NCBI GenBank assembly: GCA_035605975.1
Contig: DATNGG010000075.1
Span: forward strand, 4,876-68,875
Direction of reading: 5' to 3'
Source: CAIKMD01 sp035605975
GTDB taxonomy: Bacteria > Pseudomonadota > Alphaproteobacteria > ATCC43930 > CGMCC-115725
DNA: 64,000 nt
Of the stretch, positions 1 to 8,232 are shown piece by piece (the stretch's first letter is position 1; every line of letters starts with the position of its first letter). The position numbers and the translations under genes were made by a program. The notes beneath the pieces are model-generated. The model did no database searches and had not been told where the DNA came from. It worked only from the letters and a program-made list of their open reading frames with translations.

Positions 1-425
1 ATCGGCGCCGCCAAGGTGGCGATATCGACCGCCGGCTCCGCGAACGGCAAGAGGGCCGCGCGAATCGCCGCCGGATCGATCAAGGGCAGATCGCCTTGCA
101 CGTTGATGATGATGTCGTGCCGCCGGTCGGGATCGAGCATCGCCGCCGCTTCGCAGATCCGATCGGAGCCCGAGGGCAGATCGGGCCGCGTCAGCACCGC
201 CTTGCCGCCTGCCGCCTCGACCGCAACCGCGATCTCGCGCTCGGCCACGGCGACGATCACGGGCCCGAGCTCCGCCTCGCTCGCGCGGCGCCACACATGA
301 ACGATCATCGGCGCGCCGCAAATCTCGGCCAAGGGCTTGCCCGGCAGGCGCGTCGAGGCGAGGCGGGCCGGTATGACGAGGAGCGGATTCACGGCGACGA
401 GACCCCCGATGTTGTGCGCCAGCAT
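1..425 (-). CDS. kdsB: 3-deoxy-manno-octulosonate cytidylyltransferase (KdsB), 3' end cut by window edge
   Basis: CMP-KDO synthetase activates KDO with CTP for lipopolysaccharide inner-core synthesis in the cytoplasm. About 141 N-terminal residues are visible. The nucleotidyltransferase signature PARLASTRLPGKPL lies near the start, followed by LPSGSDRI and NVQGDLPLI, all typical of KdsB; the family is about 250 aa, so the C-terminal part is outside the window. An ATG at 425 gives an 11-residue extension before the conserved core, and a GTG at 392 would match the usual family start better. It is divergent from the cytochrome c gene at 586, an arrangement common in alphaproteobacteria. Family assignment is confident; the exact start is not. 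Confidence 0.9.
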   Translation of the reverse strand, partial: MLAHNIGGLVAVNPLLVIPARLASTRLPGKPLAEICGAPMIVHVWRRASEAELGPVIVAVAEREIAVAVEAAGGKAVLTRPDLPSGSDRICEAAAMLDPDRRHDIIINVQGDLPLIDPAAIRAALLPFAEPAVDIATLAAP

Positions 426-585
426 AGAACTTTGCCGATTGCGGCGTTATGCCGCACGACTTCCAGGGTGCAAGCCCGACCCAGCGGCAATCCGGCACAC
501 CGCTTCAAACATATTTCGTTTGAGTTGTCAGCGAAAATTGGCTTTTCTCCGCCTCGAAACCGGAATCAGCGCAAGAGCCCCTTGA

Positions 586-1290
586 ATGTCGTTCGAAGCC
601 AATAAGATCGCCGGCGCCATTCTGGCCGCCATGATTCTCGCCATGGTGTCCGGCCTCGTCGCCAATATGCTCGTTCATCCGCAGCCGCTGCAAAAGCCGG
701 CCTATGCCGTGGCCGGCGGCGAGGAGACCGCCGAGACCAGCACGAGCAGCGCGCCCAAAGGGCCGGAGCCGATCGCGCCGCTGATCGCCGCGGCCGACGC
801 CAAGGCAGGCGAGGAAAAGGCGAAGCTCTGCGTCACCTGCCACACCTTTACCAAGGGCGGCCCCAACAAGATTGGCCCCAATCTCTACGGCATCGTCGGC
901 GATCAGATCGCACATGACCGCAACGGCTTCGCCTTCTCCGAGGCGCTCACCGACAAGGGCAAAGGCCAGACCTGGACCCTCGCCAATCTCAATGACTGGC
1001 TCTACAAGCCGCAGAGTTTCGCGCGCGGCACCAAGATGACTTTCATCGGCCTGCCCAAGGCGCAGGACCGCGCGAATGTCGTCGCCTATCTCAACTCGCT
1101 GAGCGACAGCCCGAAGCCGCTCGCAAGCCTCGCCCCGCCCGCCGCGCAAGCCGCCGGCGGCGAGAGCAAGCCGGCCGCAGGCGAGAGCGGCAAGGCCGCG
1201 CCCGCCGCCAATGCCGACGGCAAAGCGGCACCGGCCGCCAACGGCAAGGCCGCGCCGCCCGCCGGCGCCGCCGCACCGCCCAAGCCCTAG
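586..1290 (+). CDS. cycM: Membrane-anchored c-type cytochrome (CycM-like)
   Basis: A 234-aa electron-transfer protein. Residues about 7-30 form one uncleaved N-terminal membrane anchor. A Ser/Thr/Pro linker follows, then a class I cytochrome c domain with haem motif CVTCH at 82-86 and an axial Met in GTKMTF. It should sit on the periplasmic face of the inner membrane and pass electrons between the bc1 complex and terminal oxidases, as CycM does in rhizobia. After the domain there is an unusual tail of roughly 55 residues made almost only of Ala, Pro, Gly and Lys, with GKAAPAA-like units. The start follows a GC-poorer stretch after kdsB; hisN follows 15 bp downstream. Confidence 0.9.
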   Translation: MSFEANKIAGAILAAMILAMVSGLVANMLVHPQPLQKPAYAVAGGEETAETSTSSAPKGPEPIAPLIAAADAKAGEEKAKLCVTCHTFTKGGPNKIGPNLYGIVGDQIAHDRNGFAFSEALTDKGKGQTWTLANLNDWLYKPQSFARGTKMTFIGLPKAQDRANVVAYLNSLSDSPKPLASLAPPAAQAAGGESKPAAGESGKAAPAANADGKAAPAANGKAAPPAGAAAPPKP

Positions 1291-1305
1291 ACGCCGAGGC
1301 GCGGC

Positions 1306-2088
1306 ATGAGGGGGGACCTCGTCGCCGCGCATCTCGCGCTCGCAAGCCAGCTCGCCGACGCATCGGGCGCGATCATCCGGCGCCATTTCCGCCGCCGCCT
1401 CACGGTCGACGAGAAGCCCGACCACACGCCCGTCACCAAGGCCGACCGCGCCGCCGAGGCCGCAATGCGCCGCCTCATCGCCGCGCGCTTTCCGGCGCAT
1501 GGCATTCTCGGCGAGGAATATGGCGGCGTCCGCACCGATGCCGAGCATGTCTGGGTGCTCGACCCGATCGACGGCACCAAATCCTTCATCAGCGGCGTAC
1601 CGCTCTTCGGCACGCTGATCGCCCTCACCCATCGCGGGCGGCCCGTGCTCGGCGTGATCGACCAGCCGATCTCGCGCGAGCGCTGGATCGGCGCTGCGGA
1701 ACGCCGCACCACGCTCAACGGCAAGCCGGTCAAGACCCGCGCCTGCCGCAGCCTCGATGCGGCGACGCTCTATGCGACCGCGCCCGACATGTTCGGCAAG
1801 CGCGATGCCGCCGCCTTCGCGCGGCTTCGACGCCGCGTGGCGCTCGCCCGGTTCGGGGCCGATTGCTATGCCTATGCGCTTCTCGCCAGCGGCTTCATCG
1901 ATCTCGTCGCCGAGGCCGATCTGAAGCCCTATGATTTTTGCGCGCTCGCGCCGGTGATCGAGGGCGCCGGCGGCACGATCACCGACTGGCGCGGCAAGCC
2001 GCTCCACCTTGCCTCCGACGGCCGCGTCCTCGCCGCCGGCGACAAGCGCCTCGCCCGGCGCGCCCGCGCCCTCCTCGCGCGATCCTGA
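1306..2088 (+). CDS. hisN: Inositol monophosphatase family, probable histidinol-phosphatase (HisN type)
   Basis: A 260-aa Mg2+-dependent phosphatase of the inositol monophosphatase fold. The metal-binding motifs are GEEYG (about residue 67), LDPIDGTKSF (about 84) and the late YDFCALAPVIEGAGG region. The PVLGVIDQP segment resembles alphaproteobacterial HisN, which dephosphorylates histidinol phosphate in histidine synthesis. A 3'-nucleotidase (CysQ) or inositol phosphatase role cannot be excluded from sequence alone. It sits 15 bp after cycM and is likely co-transcribed with it. Confidence 0.8.
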   Translation: MRGDLVAAHLALASQLADASGAIIRRHFRRRLTVDEKPDHTPVTKADRAAEAAMRRLIAARFPAHGILGEEYGGVRTDAEHVWVLDPIDGTKSFISGVPLFGTLIALTHRGRPVLGVIDQPISRERWIGAAERRTTLNGKPVKTRACRSLDAATLYATAPDMFGKRDAAAFARLRRRVALARFGADCYAYALLASGFIDLVAEADLKPYDFCALAPVIEGAGGTITDWRGKPLHLASDGRVLAAGDKRLARRARALLARS

Positions 2089-2148
2089 ACCGGCTTTCGA
2101 AACTCGCGATAGCTCGGCCGGGGCGTTTTCCTCTACACTTGCCGCCCA

Positions 2149-4005
2149 ATGATGGCCTGGACAGGAATCGCCGCTTTCGCCCGCATCGGCCTCACCCTGG
2201 CGCTCGCCGCCGCTCTTGCATGCGGCGCGGCGAAAGCGGAGCCACGCCACGGCCTCTCGCTTTTCGGCGATCTCAAATACCCGCCAAACTTCACGCATTT
2301 CGACTACGTCAATCCCGACGCCCCCAAGGGCGGCACGGTCAAATACGCATCGATCGGCACCTATGACACGCTCAACCCGTTTCAGCTTCGCGGCAACAAG
2401 GCGGACGGGCTGGGCTTCATCTTCGACACGCTGATGTCGCCCGCCGCCGACGAGCCGGCCTCGGAATATGGGCTCGTCGCCGAAAGCGCCGAGGTGGCGC
2501 CCGATCGCAGCTGGGTCATCTACACGCTCCGGCCGCAAGCGCGGTTCCAGGACGGCAGCCGGATCACGCCCGAGGACGTGGTCTGGACCTTCGACACGCT
2601 GAAGACCAAGGCTCATCCGCGCTACCGGCTCTATTACGCGGATGTGCTGAAAGCCGAGAAGGTCGGCGACAATGCGGTAAAGTTCAGCTTCCGCAATGGT
2701 GGCAATCGCGAGTTGCCGAGCATCGTCGGCGAGATGCCCGTGCTGTCGAAAACCGCGTGGTCGAAGATCGATTTCGAGAAGCCGCTGACTGCGGCGCCGC
2801 TCGGCAGCGGGCCCTACAAGATCGCGACCATCGATATCGGCAATTCCATCACCTATCAGCGCGATCCGAACTATTGGGGCAAGGATCTGCCGGTCAATCG
2901 CGGGCGGTACAATTTCGACATGATCCGCTACGACTATTACCGCGACACCTCGATCGCGCTCGAAGCCTTCAAGGCCGGGCAATACGACATCCGCGTCGAG
3001 AACGTCGCCAAGAACTGGGCGACCGGATATGACAGCCCGGCCCTCTCGGCCCACCTCATCAAGAAAGAGGAAATCCCCAATCAGGTGCCGCAAGGGATGC
3101 AGGGCTTCGCTTTCAACACGCGGAAGCCGCTTTTCGCCGATCCCAAGGTGCGCGATGCGCTCACCTATCTGTTCGATTTCGAATGGACCAACAAAAATCT
3201 CTTCTACGGCGCCTATACGCGCAGCCACTCCTATTTCTCGAATTCCGAGCTTGCTGCCAGCGGAACGCCGAGCCCCGCGGAGTTGAAGCTGCTCGAGCCG
3301 TGGAAAGGCCAGATCCCCGACGAAGTCTTCACCACGCCATACGCGCCGCCCAAGACCGATGGCAGCGGCGATATCCGCGAGAATCTGCGCACCGCGCTGA
3401 AGCTCCTGCAAGAAGCCGGCTGGTCGTTGAAGGGCGGCAAGCTCGTCAATGCGCAAGGCCAGCCCTTCCAATTCGAGTTCCTGCTGACCCAGCCGCTTGC
3501 CGATTTCCAGCGCATCGTCCTGCCCTTCGCGCAGAATCTGAAGCGGCTCGGCATTACCATGAATGTCCGCATGGTCGATCCGGCGCAGTATGAAAACCGG
3601 ATGAAGAAATTCGACTACGACATGACGATCGAGTCGATCGGCGAATCGCTCTCCCCGGGCAACGAGCAGCGCGATTACTGGAGCTCGGCGTCCGCGGACG
3701 AGCAAGGCAGCCAGAATTATATGGGCATCAAGAGCAAGGCGGTCGACGCGCTGGTCGCCGACATCATCAACGCCCCCGACCGCGCCAGCCTCGTCACCGC
3801 AACCCATGCGCTCGACCGCGTACTGTGCTGGGGCCATTACATGATCCCTAACTGGTACCTCTCCTATTTCCGCGTCGCGAGCTGGGACAAGTTCGCTCAC
3901 CCGAAAATCTCGCCGCCCTATGCGCTCCCGCTCGATACCTGGTGGGTCGTGCCGCAGCGCGCGACGGACATCGAGGCGAAGAAATCGCAGGTGAAGCCGA
4001 AATGA
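2149..4005 (+). CDS. yejA: Oligopeptide/microcin C ABC transporter, periplasmic binding protein (YejA)
   Basis: A 618-aa family-5 extracellular solute-binding protein. Residues 1-30 form a Sec signal peptide ending near AKA. The mature start HGLSLFGDLKYP and the N-terminal PKGGTVKYASIGTYDTLNPF are characteristic of YejA. Its length fits YejA (about 600 aa). It captures oligopeptides, and in enterobacteria microcin C, and delivers them to YejBE. The start is the first ATG of an ATGATG pair. It is followed by yejB after 29 bp. Confidence 0.92.
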   Translation: MMAWTGIAAFARIGLTLALAAALACGAAKAEPRHGLSLFGDLKYPPNFTHFDYVNPDAPKGGTVKYASIGTYDTLNPFQLRGNKADGLGFIFDTLMSPAADEPASEYGLVAESAEVAPDRSWVIYTLRPQARFQDGSRITPEDVVWTFDTLKTKAHPRYRLYYADVLKAEKVGDNAVKFSFRNGGNRELPSIVGEMPVLSKTAWSKIDFEKPLTAAPLGSGPYKIATIDIGNSITYQRDPNYWGKDLPVNRGRYNFDMIRYDYYRDTSIALEAFKAGQYDIRVENVAKNWATGYDSPALSAHLIKKEEIPNQVPQGMQGFAFNTRKPLFADPKVRDALTYLFDFEWTNKNLFYGAYTRSHSYFSNSELAASGTPSPAELKLLEPWKGQIPDEVFTTPYAPPKTDGSGDIRENLRTALKLLQEAGWSLKGGKLVNAQGQPFQFEFLLTQPLADFQRIVLPFAQNLKRLGITMNVRMVDPAQYENRMKKFDYDMTIESIGESLSPGNEQRDYWSSASADEQGSQNYMGIKSKAVDALVADIINAPDRASLVTATHALDRVLCWGHYMIPNWYLSYFRVASWDKFAHPKISPPYALPLDTWWVVPQRATDIEAKKSQVKPK

Positions 4006-4034
4006 GCGGCGTCGTCGGGAGCCCGCGCTGAGCG

Positions 4035-5120
4035 ATGCTCGCCTACGCGCTCCGCCGCACCCTGCTCATCATTCCGACGCTGTTCGCGATCATTCTCGTC
4101 AATTTTGTCATCGTGCAGGCGGCGCCGGGCGGGCCGGTCGATCAACTCATCGCGCAGCTGAAAGGCACGGCGGGAACTGGGCTCGGCCAGGTGGCAGGGG
4201 GCGGCGGCGAGCTGCGCAACACCGCCACCTCGGCGAATGAGAGCCGCGGCGCGCGCGGCCTCGATCCCGCCTTCATCGCGCAGCTGAACAAGCTCTACGG
4301 CTTCGACAAGCCGGCGCCCGAACGCTTCTGGATCATGATCAAGGATTACCTGCGCTTCGATTTCGGCACCAGCTTCTATCAGGGCGTGCCCGTCATCCAG
4401 CTGATCGAGCAGAAGCTTCCCGTGTCGATCTCATTGGGCTTGTGGTCGACCCTGCTCGTCTATCTGATCTCGATCCCCTTGGGTATCCGCAAGGCGGTCA
4501 AGGACGGCAGCCCCTTCGATGTGTGGTCGAGCGCCGTGGTGATCGTCGGCTACGCGATCCCGAGCTTCCTTTTCGCCATCCTGCTCATCGTGATCTTCGC
4601 CGGCGGCAGCTATCTCTCCTGGTTTCCGCTGCGCGGCCTCGTCTCCGACGATTGGGGGAGCTTTTCCTGGCCGCACCAGATCCTCGATTATTTCTGGCAC
4701 ATGGTGCTGCCGATCCTCTCGCTGGTGATCGGCGGCTTCGCCAGCCTCACCATGCTGACGAAGAACTGCTTTCTCGACGAGATCAACAAGCAATATGTCG
4801 TGACCGCCCGCGCCAAGGGCCTCGGCGAGCGGCGCGTGCTCTACGGCCATGTGTTTCGCAACGCGATGCTCTTGGTGATCGCCGGGTTTCCCGCCGCCTT
4901 CGTCGGTATTCTCTTCACCGGTGCGCTGCTGGTCGAGGTGATCTTTTCGCTCGACGGGTTGGGGCTTCTGGGCTTTCAGGCGGCGGTCGGGCGCGATTAT
5001 CCGGTGATGTTCGGCACGCTCTACATCTACACGCTGGTCGGTCTGGCGCTGAAGCTCATCAGCGATCTCTCCTACATGTTCGTCGATCCGCGTATCGATT
5101 TCGGCACGCGCGGCACATGA
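4035..5120 (+). CDS. yejB: ABC transporter permease YejB
   Basis: A 361-aa inner-membrane permease of the DppB/OppB type. The N-terminal helix (LIIPTLFAIILVNFVIVQ) is followed by a periplasmic insert around residues 35-80 that is typical of YejB. Further membrane segments follow, with the EAA-type loop region VVTARAKGLGERRVLYGHVFRNA near residue 255. It pairs with YejE to form the peptide channel. The stop overlaps the next start in an ATGA junction at 5117-5120, indicating translational coupling. Confidence 0.93.
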   Translation: MLAYALRRTLLIIPTLFAIILVNFVIVQAAPGGPVDQLIAQLKGTAGTGLGQVAGGGGELRNTATSANESRGARGLDPAFIAQLNKLYGFDKPAPERFWIMIKDYLRFDFGTSFYQGVPVIQLIEQKLPVSISLGLWSTLLVYLISIPLGIRKAVKDGSPFDVWSSAVVIVGYAIPSFLFAILLIVIFAGGSYLSWFPLRGLVSDDWGSFSWPHQILDYFWHMVLPILSLVIGGFASLTMLTKNCFLDEINKQYVVTARAKGLGERRVLYGHVFRNAMLLVIAGFPAAFVGILFTGALLVEVIFSLDGLGLLGFQAAVGRDYPVMFGTLYIYTLVGLALKLISDLSYMFVDPRIDFGTRGT

Positions 5121-6133
5121 CGCCGCTGACGCGCCGGCGTCTCGCGAATTTCCGCGCCAACAAGCGCGGCTTCTGGTCGCTGTGGATTTTCCTGCTGCTC
5201 TTCGGCTTGAGTCTCTGCGCCGAGCTCATCGCCAATGACCGCCCGCTGCTCGTGCGCTATGACGGGCATCTCTATGTCCCGGTCCTTGCCGATTATCTCG
5301 AAAGCGATTTCGGCGGCGATCTGCCGATCGCGGCGGATTACCGCGATCCCGACCTCGCCAAGCGCATCGATGCACATGGTTTCATGGTGTGGCCTGCGAT
5401 CCCCTTTGGCGACAACACCATCAACTACGCCCTGCCCTCGCCCGCGCCCTCTCCGCCCGATAAGACCGATTGGCTCGGCACCGACGATCAGGGCCGCGAC
5501 GTGCTGGCGCGGCTCATCTATGGCTTTCGCATCTCCGTCCTCTTCGGCCTGACGCTCACCATTTTCAGCTCGATCATCGGCGTCGCGGCGGGCGCGATCC
5601 AAGGCTATTACGGCGGCCTCGTCGATCTCTCCTTCCAACGCTTCATGGAGATCTGGTCCGGCCTGCCGGTCCTCTTCCTGCTCATCATCCTCTCCAGCAT
5701 CATCGCGCCGAATTTCTGGTGGCTGCTCGGCATCATGCTGCTGTTCTCGTGGATGTCGCTGGTCGATCTCGTCCGCGCCGAATTCCTGCGCGCGCGGAAT
5801 TTCGACTATGTGCGCGCGGCCCGTGCCTTGGGCGTCGGTAATCCGACCATCATCTGGCGTCATGTCCTGCCGAACGCGATGGTCGCGACCTTGACCTTCA
5901 TGCCCTTCATCCTCAACGGCTCGATCACCACCCTGACCTCGCTCGATTTCCTCGGCTTCGGCCTGCCGCCCGGCTCGCCTTCGCTCGGCGAGTTGCTGGC
6001 CCAGGGCAAGGCCAATCTCCAGGCGCCATGGCTCGGCCTCACCGCGTTCTTCGTACTCGCGGTGATGCTGAGCCTTCTCATCTTCATCGGCGAAGCGGTG
6101 CGCGACGCGTTCGATCCGAGGAAGGTGAAATGA
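5117..6133 (+). CDS. yejE: ABC transporter permease YejE
   Basis: A 338-aa permease of the DppC/OppC type. The start is the ATG inside the yejB stop (ATGA), giving MTPLTRRRLANF. The open frame runs far upstream, but only this start fits the family. An N-terminal transmembrane helix (about 20-40) and a periplasmic segment are followed by DWLGTDDQGRDVLARLIYG, the OppC signature, then the multi-helix domain with loop YVRAARALGVGNPTIIWRHV. It normally sits directly before yejF; here 476 bp with an inserted gene separate them. Confidence 0.93.
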   Translation: MTPLTRRRLANFRANKRGFWSLWIFLLLFGLSLCAELIANDRPLLVRYDGHLYVPVLADYLESDFGGDLPIAADYRDPDLAKRIDAHGFMVWPAIPFGDNTINYALPSPAPSPPDKTDWLGTDDQGRDVLARLIYGFRISVLFGLTLTIFSSIIGVAAGAIQGYYGGLVDLSFQRFMEIWSGLPVLFLLIILSSIIAPNFWWLLGIMLLFSWMSLVDLVRAEFLRARNFDYVRAARALGVGNPTIIWRHVLPNAMVATLTFMPFILNGSITTLTSLDFLGFGLPPGSPSLGELLAQGKANLQAPWLGLTAFFVLAVMLSLLIFIGEAVRDAFDPRKVK

Positions 6134-6138
6134 GGAGG

Positions 6139-6603
6139 AGCTCTAAGCCGTAAGCTTTAAGCTATAAGCTAAAAGCTCTAAACGAAGCGGGCGCAAGCTG
6201 AGGCATCCGATGCAGAACTTTCGTGATCTTAAGGTTTGGGAAAAGGCACACGAGACGGTCCTTGCGATCTATCGCGCCTCCACGAATTTTCCAATCGATG
6301 AGCGGTTTGGCCTGACGAGCCAGTTGCGGCGGGCGGCGGTCTCGATTCCGGCGAATATCGCGGAAGGCACGCTGCGATCCAGTGACGCAGATTTTGTCCG
6401 GTTCCTTCACATCGCTCTCGGTTCTGCCAGCGAAGTCGACTACTACCTATTGCTCGCACGCGATCTGAAATTCATCGAGCCGGACGAACACTCGACCCTT
6501 GATGCCAGCTTGCAGGAAGTAAAAAGGATGCTCGCCGCTCTCGTGACCCGTGTCAAACTCGACGCCAAAACGGCTTAGAGCCCAAAGCTTAAAGCTTATA
6601 GCC
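6139..6603 (+). mobile_element. Putative small mobile unit: four-helix-bundle gene with inverted-repeat flanks
   Basis: The segment between the yejE stop and the yejF start is bounded by GCTCTAAGCCG at 6140-6150 and its exact reverse complement at 6571-6581. Each flank also holds AAGCTTTAAGCT-type runs in opposite orientation (6151-6162 and about 6587-6600). The right repeat contains the stop codon of the enclosed gene. There is no transposase inside. Its position within an otherwise contiguous transporter operon suggests insertion. The mobility mechanism is unknown, and this call is an inference from repeat structure and context. Confidence 0.55.
6210..6578 (+). CDS. Four-helix-bundle protein (23S rRNA intervening-sequence/S23-like family)
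   Basis: A 122-aa protein of the small four-helix-bundle family first seen in 23S rRNA intervening sequences. The hallmarks are FRDLKVWEKAHE at the N-terminus, the central FGLTSQLRRAAVSIPANIAEG and the helix SASEVDYYLLLARDL. Family members are basic, form pentamer-like bundles and resemble the accessory protein of diversity-generating retroelements, but their cellular role is unresolved. No reverse transcriptase or variable repeat is nearby. It lies between yejE and yejF and is framed by inverted repeats, so it is probably a late insertion. Confidence 0.88.
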   Translation: MQNFRDLKVWEKAHETVLAIYRASTNFPIDERFGLTSQLRRAAVSIPANIAEGTLRSSDADFVRFLHIALGSASEVDYYLLLARDLKFIEPDEHSTLDASLQEVKRMLAALVTRVKLDAKTA

Positions 6604-6609
6604 AAGGCA

Positions 6610-8232
6610 ATGCCCCTCCTCTCCGTAAATAACCTTACGGTCGACTTCTCCAGCGGCGACACAACCGTCCACGCCGTGCGCGGCGTCGGCTTCGCGATCG
6701 AGCGCGGCGAGACCGTGGCGCTGGTGGGCGAATCGGGCTCCGGCAAATCGGTGACGGCGCTGTCGATCCTCCAGCTCCTGCCCTATCCGCCGGCGCGGCA
6801 CGGTCCGGGCAGCAGCATCACCTTCGACGGGAAGGAGCTCGTCGGCGCAGGCGAGCCGCTGCTGCGCCAGATTCGCGGCAACCGGATCGCAATGGTGTTC
6901 CAGGAGCCGATGACCTCGCTCAACCCGCTGCATACGGTCGAGAAGCAGATCACCGAGACGCTGTTCCTGCACAAGCGTATGGACCGCAACGCGGCACGCA
7001 CGCGGGCGATCGAGCTCTTGCATCTCGTCGGCCTCAGCGACGCGGAGCGCCGGCTCGATGCCTATCCGCATCAGCTCTCGGGCGGGCAGCGCCAGCGCGT
7101 CATGATCGCCATGGCGCTCGCCAACGAGCCGGACATTCTCATCGCCGACGAGCCTACCACCGCGCTCGATGTGACCATCCAGGCGCAGATCCTGAAGCTC
7201 CTTAAGGATCTCCAGGCGCGATTCGGCATGGCTCTCTTCCTCATCACCCACGATCTGACCATCGTGCGCAAAGTGGCCGATCGCGTGCTCGTCATGACCG
7301 AGGGAGAGATCGTCGAGAGCGGCGCGGTCAAAGACATCTTCACCACGCCGCGGCACGCCTATACGCGCAAGCTCCTCGCCGCCGAGCCCAAAGGCGAGCC
7401 AAGCCTGCCGACGCCGCGCCGGCCGGTGCTCATCTCGACCCAGGAGCTGCGCGTCTGGTTCCCGATCAAAGGCGGGCTTCTGCGGCGGACCACCGGATAT
7501 GTCAAAGCGGTGGACGGCGTGAGCCTCGCGCTGCGCGCCGGCGAAACTTTGGGCGTGGTCGGCGAATCGGGCTCGGGGAAGACGACGCTCGGACTTGCCA
7601 TGCTGCGCCTCATCGACAGCACGGGCGAGATCCTGTTCGACGGCACGCGGCTCGACCAAATGAATAGCAAAGAGCTGCGCCCCTTGCGCCGCGAGATCCA
7701 GATCATGTTCCAGGATCCGTTCTCGAGTCTCTCGCCCCGGCTGTCGATCGGCCAGATCGTCGAGGAAGGGATGAAAGTCCACGGGCTTGCCGGTAACGGT
7801 GCCGGGCGCCGTGGCGAGATCGCCCGCGTGCTCGCCGAGGTGGGGCTCGATCCCAGCGCCGCCGACCGTTATCCGCATGAATTTTCCGGCGGCCAGCGCC
7901 AGCGCGTCGCGCTCGCCCGCGCGCTCGTGCTGAAACCGCGTTTCCTCCTGCTCGACGAGCCGACCTCGGCGCTCGACATGTCGGTCCAGGCGCAGATGGT
8001 CGCGCTGCTGCGCGATCTCCAGCAAAAGCACGGCCTCGCCTATCTCTTCATCAGCCACGATCTGCGCGTCATCAAGGCGATGGCGCATGAGGTTCTGGTG
8101 ATGAAGGACGGCAAGGTGGTGGAAAGCGGCGCGGCGGCGCAGCTTTTTTCCGTGCCGCAGACGGCTTATACGCGCGCGCTGATGGCGGCCGCCTTCAATC
8201 TCGAAGCGGTCGAGGCGCAGACGGCGCAGTAA
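6610..8232 (+). CDS. yejF: ABC transporter ATP-binding protein YejF (two fused ATPase domains)
   Basis: A 540-aa double ATPase that powers the YejABE importer. Domain 1 has Walker A GESGSGKS near residue 40, signature LSGGQRQR and Walker B ILIADEPTTALD. Domain 2 has GESGSGKT near 320, FSGGQRQR and LLLDEPTSALD. Each domain is followed by the oligopeptide-transporter C-terminal region (HAYTRKLL and QTAYTRALM). I chose the ATG at 6610 (MPLLSVNNLTVDF) because the 20 residues encoded further upstream lie in the repeat flank and are not family-like. The 3' end overlaps terC on the other strand by 38 bp. Confidence 0.93.
   Translation: MPLLSVNNLTVDFSSGDTTVHAVRGVGFAIERGETVALVGESGSGKSVTALSILQLLPYPPARHGPGSSITFDGKELVGAGEPLLRQIRGNRIAMVFQEPMTSLNPLHTVEKQITETLFLHKRMDRNAARTRAIELLHLVGLSDAERRLDAYPHQLSGGQRQRVMIAMALANEPDILIADEPTTALDVTIQAQILKLLKDLQARFGMALFLITHDLTIVRKVADRVLVMTEGEIVESGAVKDIFTTPRHAYTRKLLAAEPKGEPSLPTPRRPVLISTQELRVWFPIKGGLLRRTTGYVKAVDGVSLALRAGETLGVVGESGSGKTTLGLAMLRLIDSTGEILFDGTRLDQMNSKELRPLRREIQIMFQDPFSSLSPRLSIGQIVEEGMKVHGLAGNGAGRRGEIARVLAEVGLDPSAADRYPHEFSGGQRQRVALARALVLKPRFLLLDEPTSALDMSVQAQMVALLRDLQQKHGLAYLFISHDLRVIKAMAHEVLVMKDGKVVESGAAAQLFSVPQTAYTRALMAAAFNLEAVEAQTAQ

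Noticed and set aside
505..3900. 1131-codon open frame on the minus strand across cycM, hisN and yejA
   Set aside because: It is a mirror of strongly GC3-biased plus-strand genes. It has no domain-like segments, and its composition is that of an antisense frame, while the three opposing genes have clear family motifs.
4442..5116. 225-residue N-terminal extension of yejE
   Set aside because: This stretch is an alternative frame of yejB; the ATG at 5117 in the ATGA junction gives the family start.
6139..6183. Rho-independent terminator after yejE
   Set aside because: The AAGCT-rich text is a repeat with its partner more than 400 bp away and forms no compact GC stem followed by T residues.
6210..6578. 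Accessory gene of a diversity-generating retroelement
   Set aside because: No reverse transcriptase, template repeat or variable repeat is in the window; the bundle protein alone is not evidence of one.
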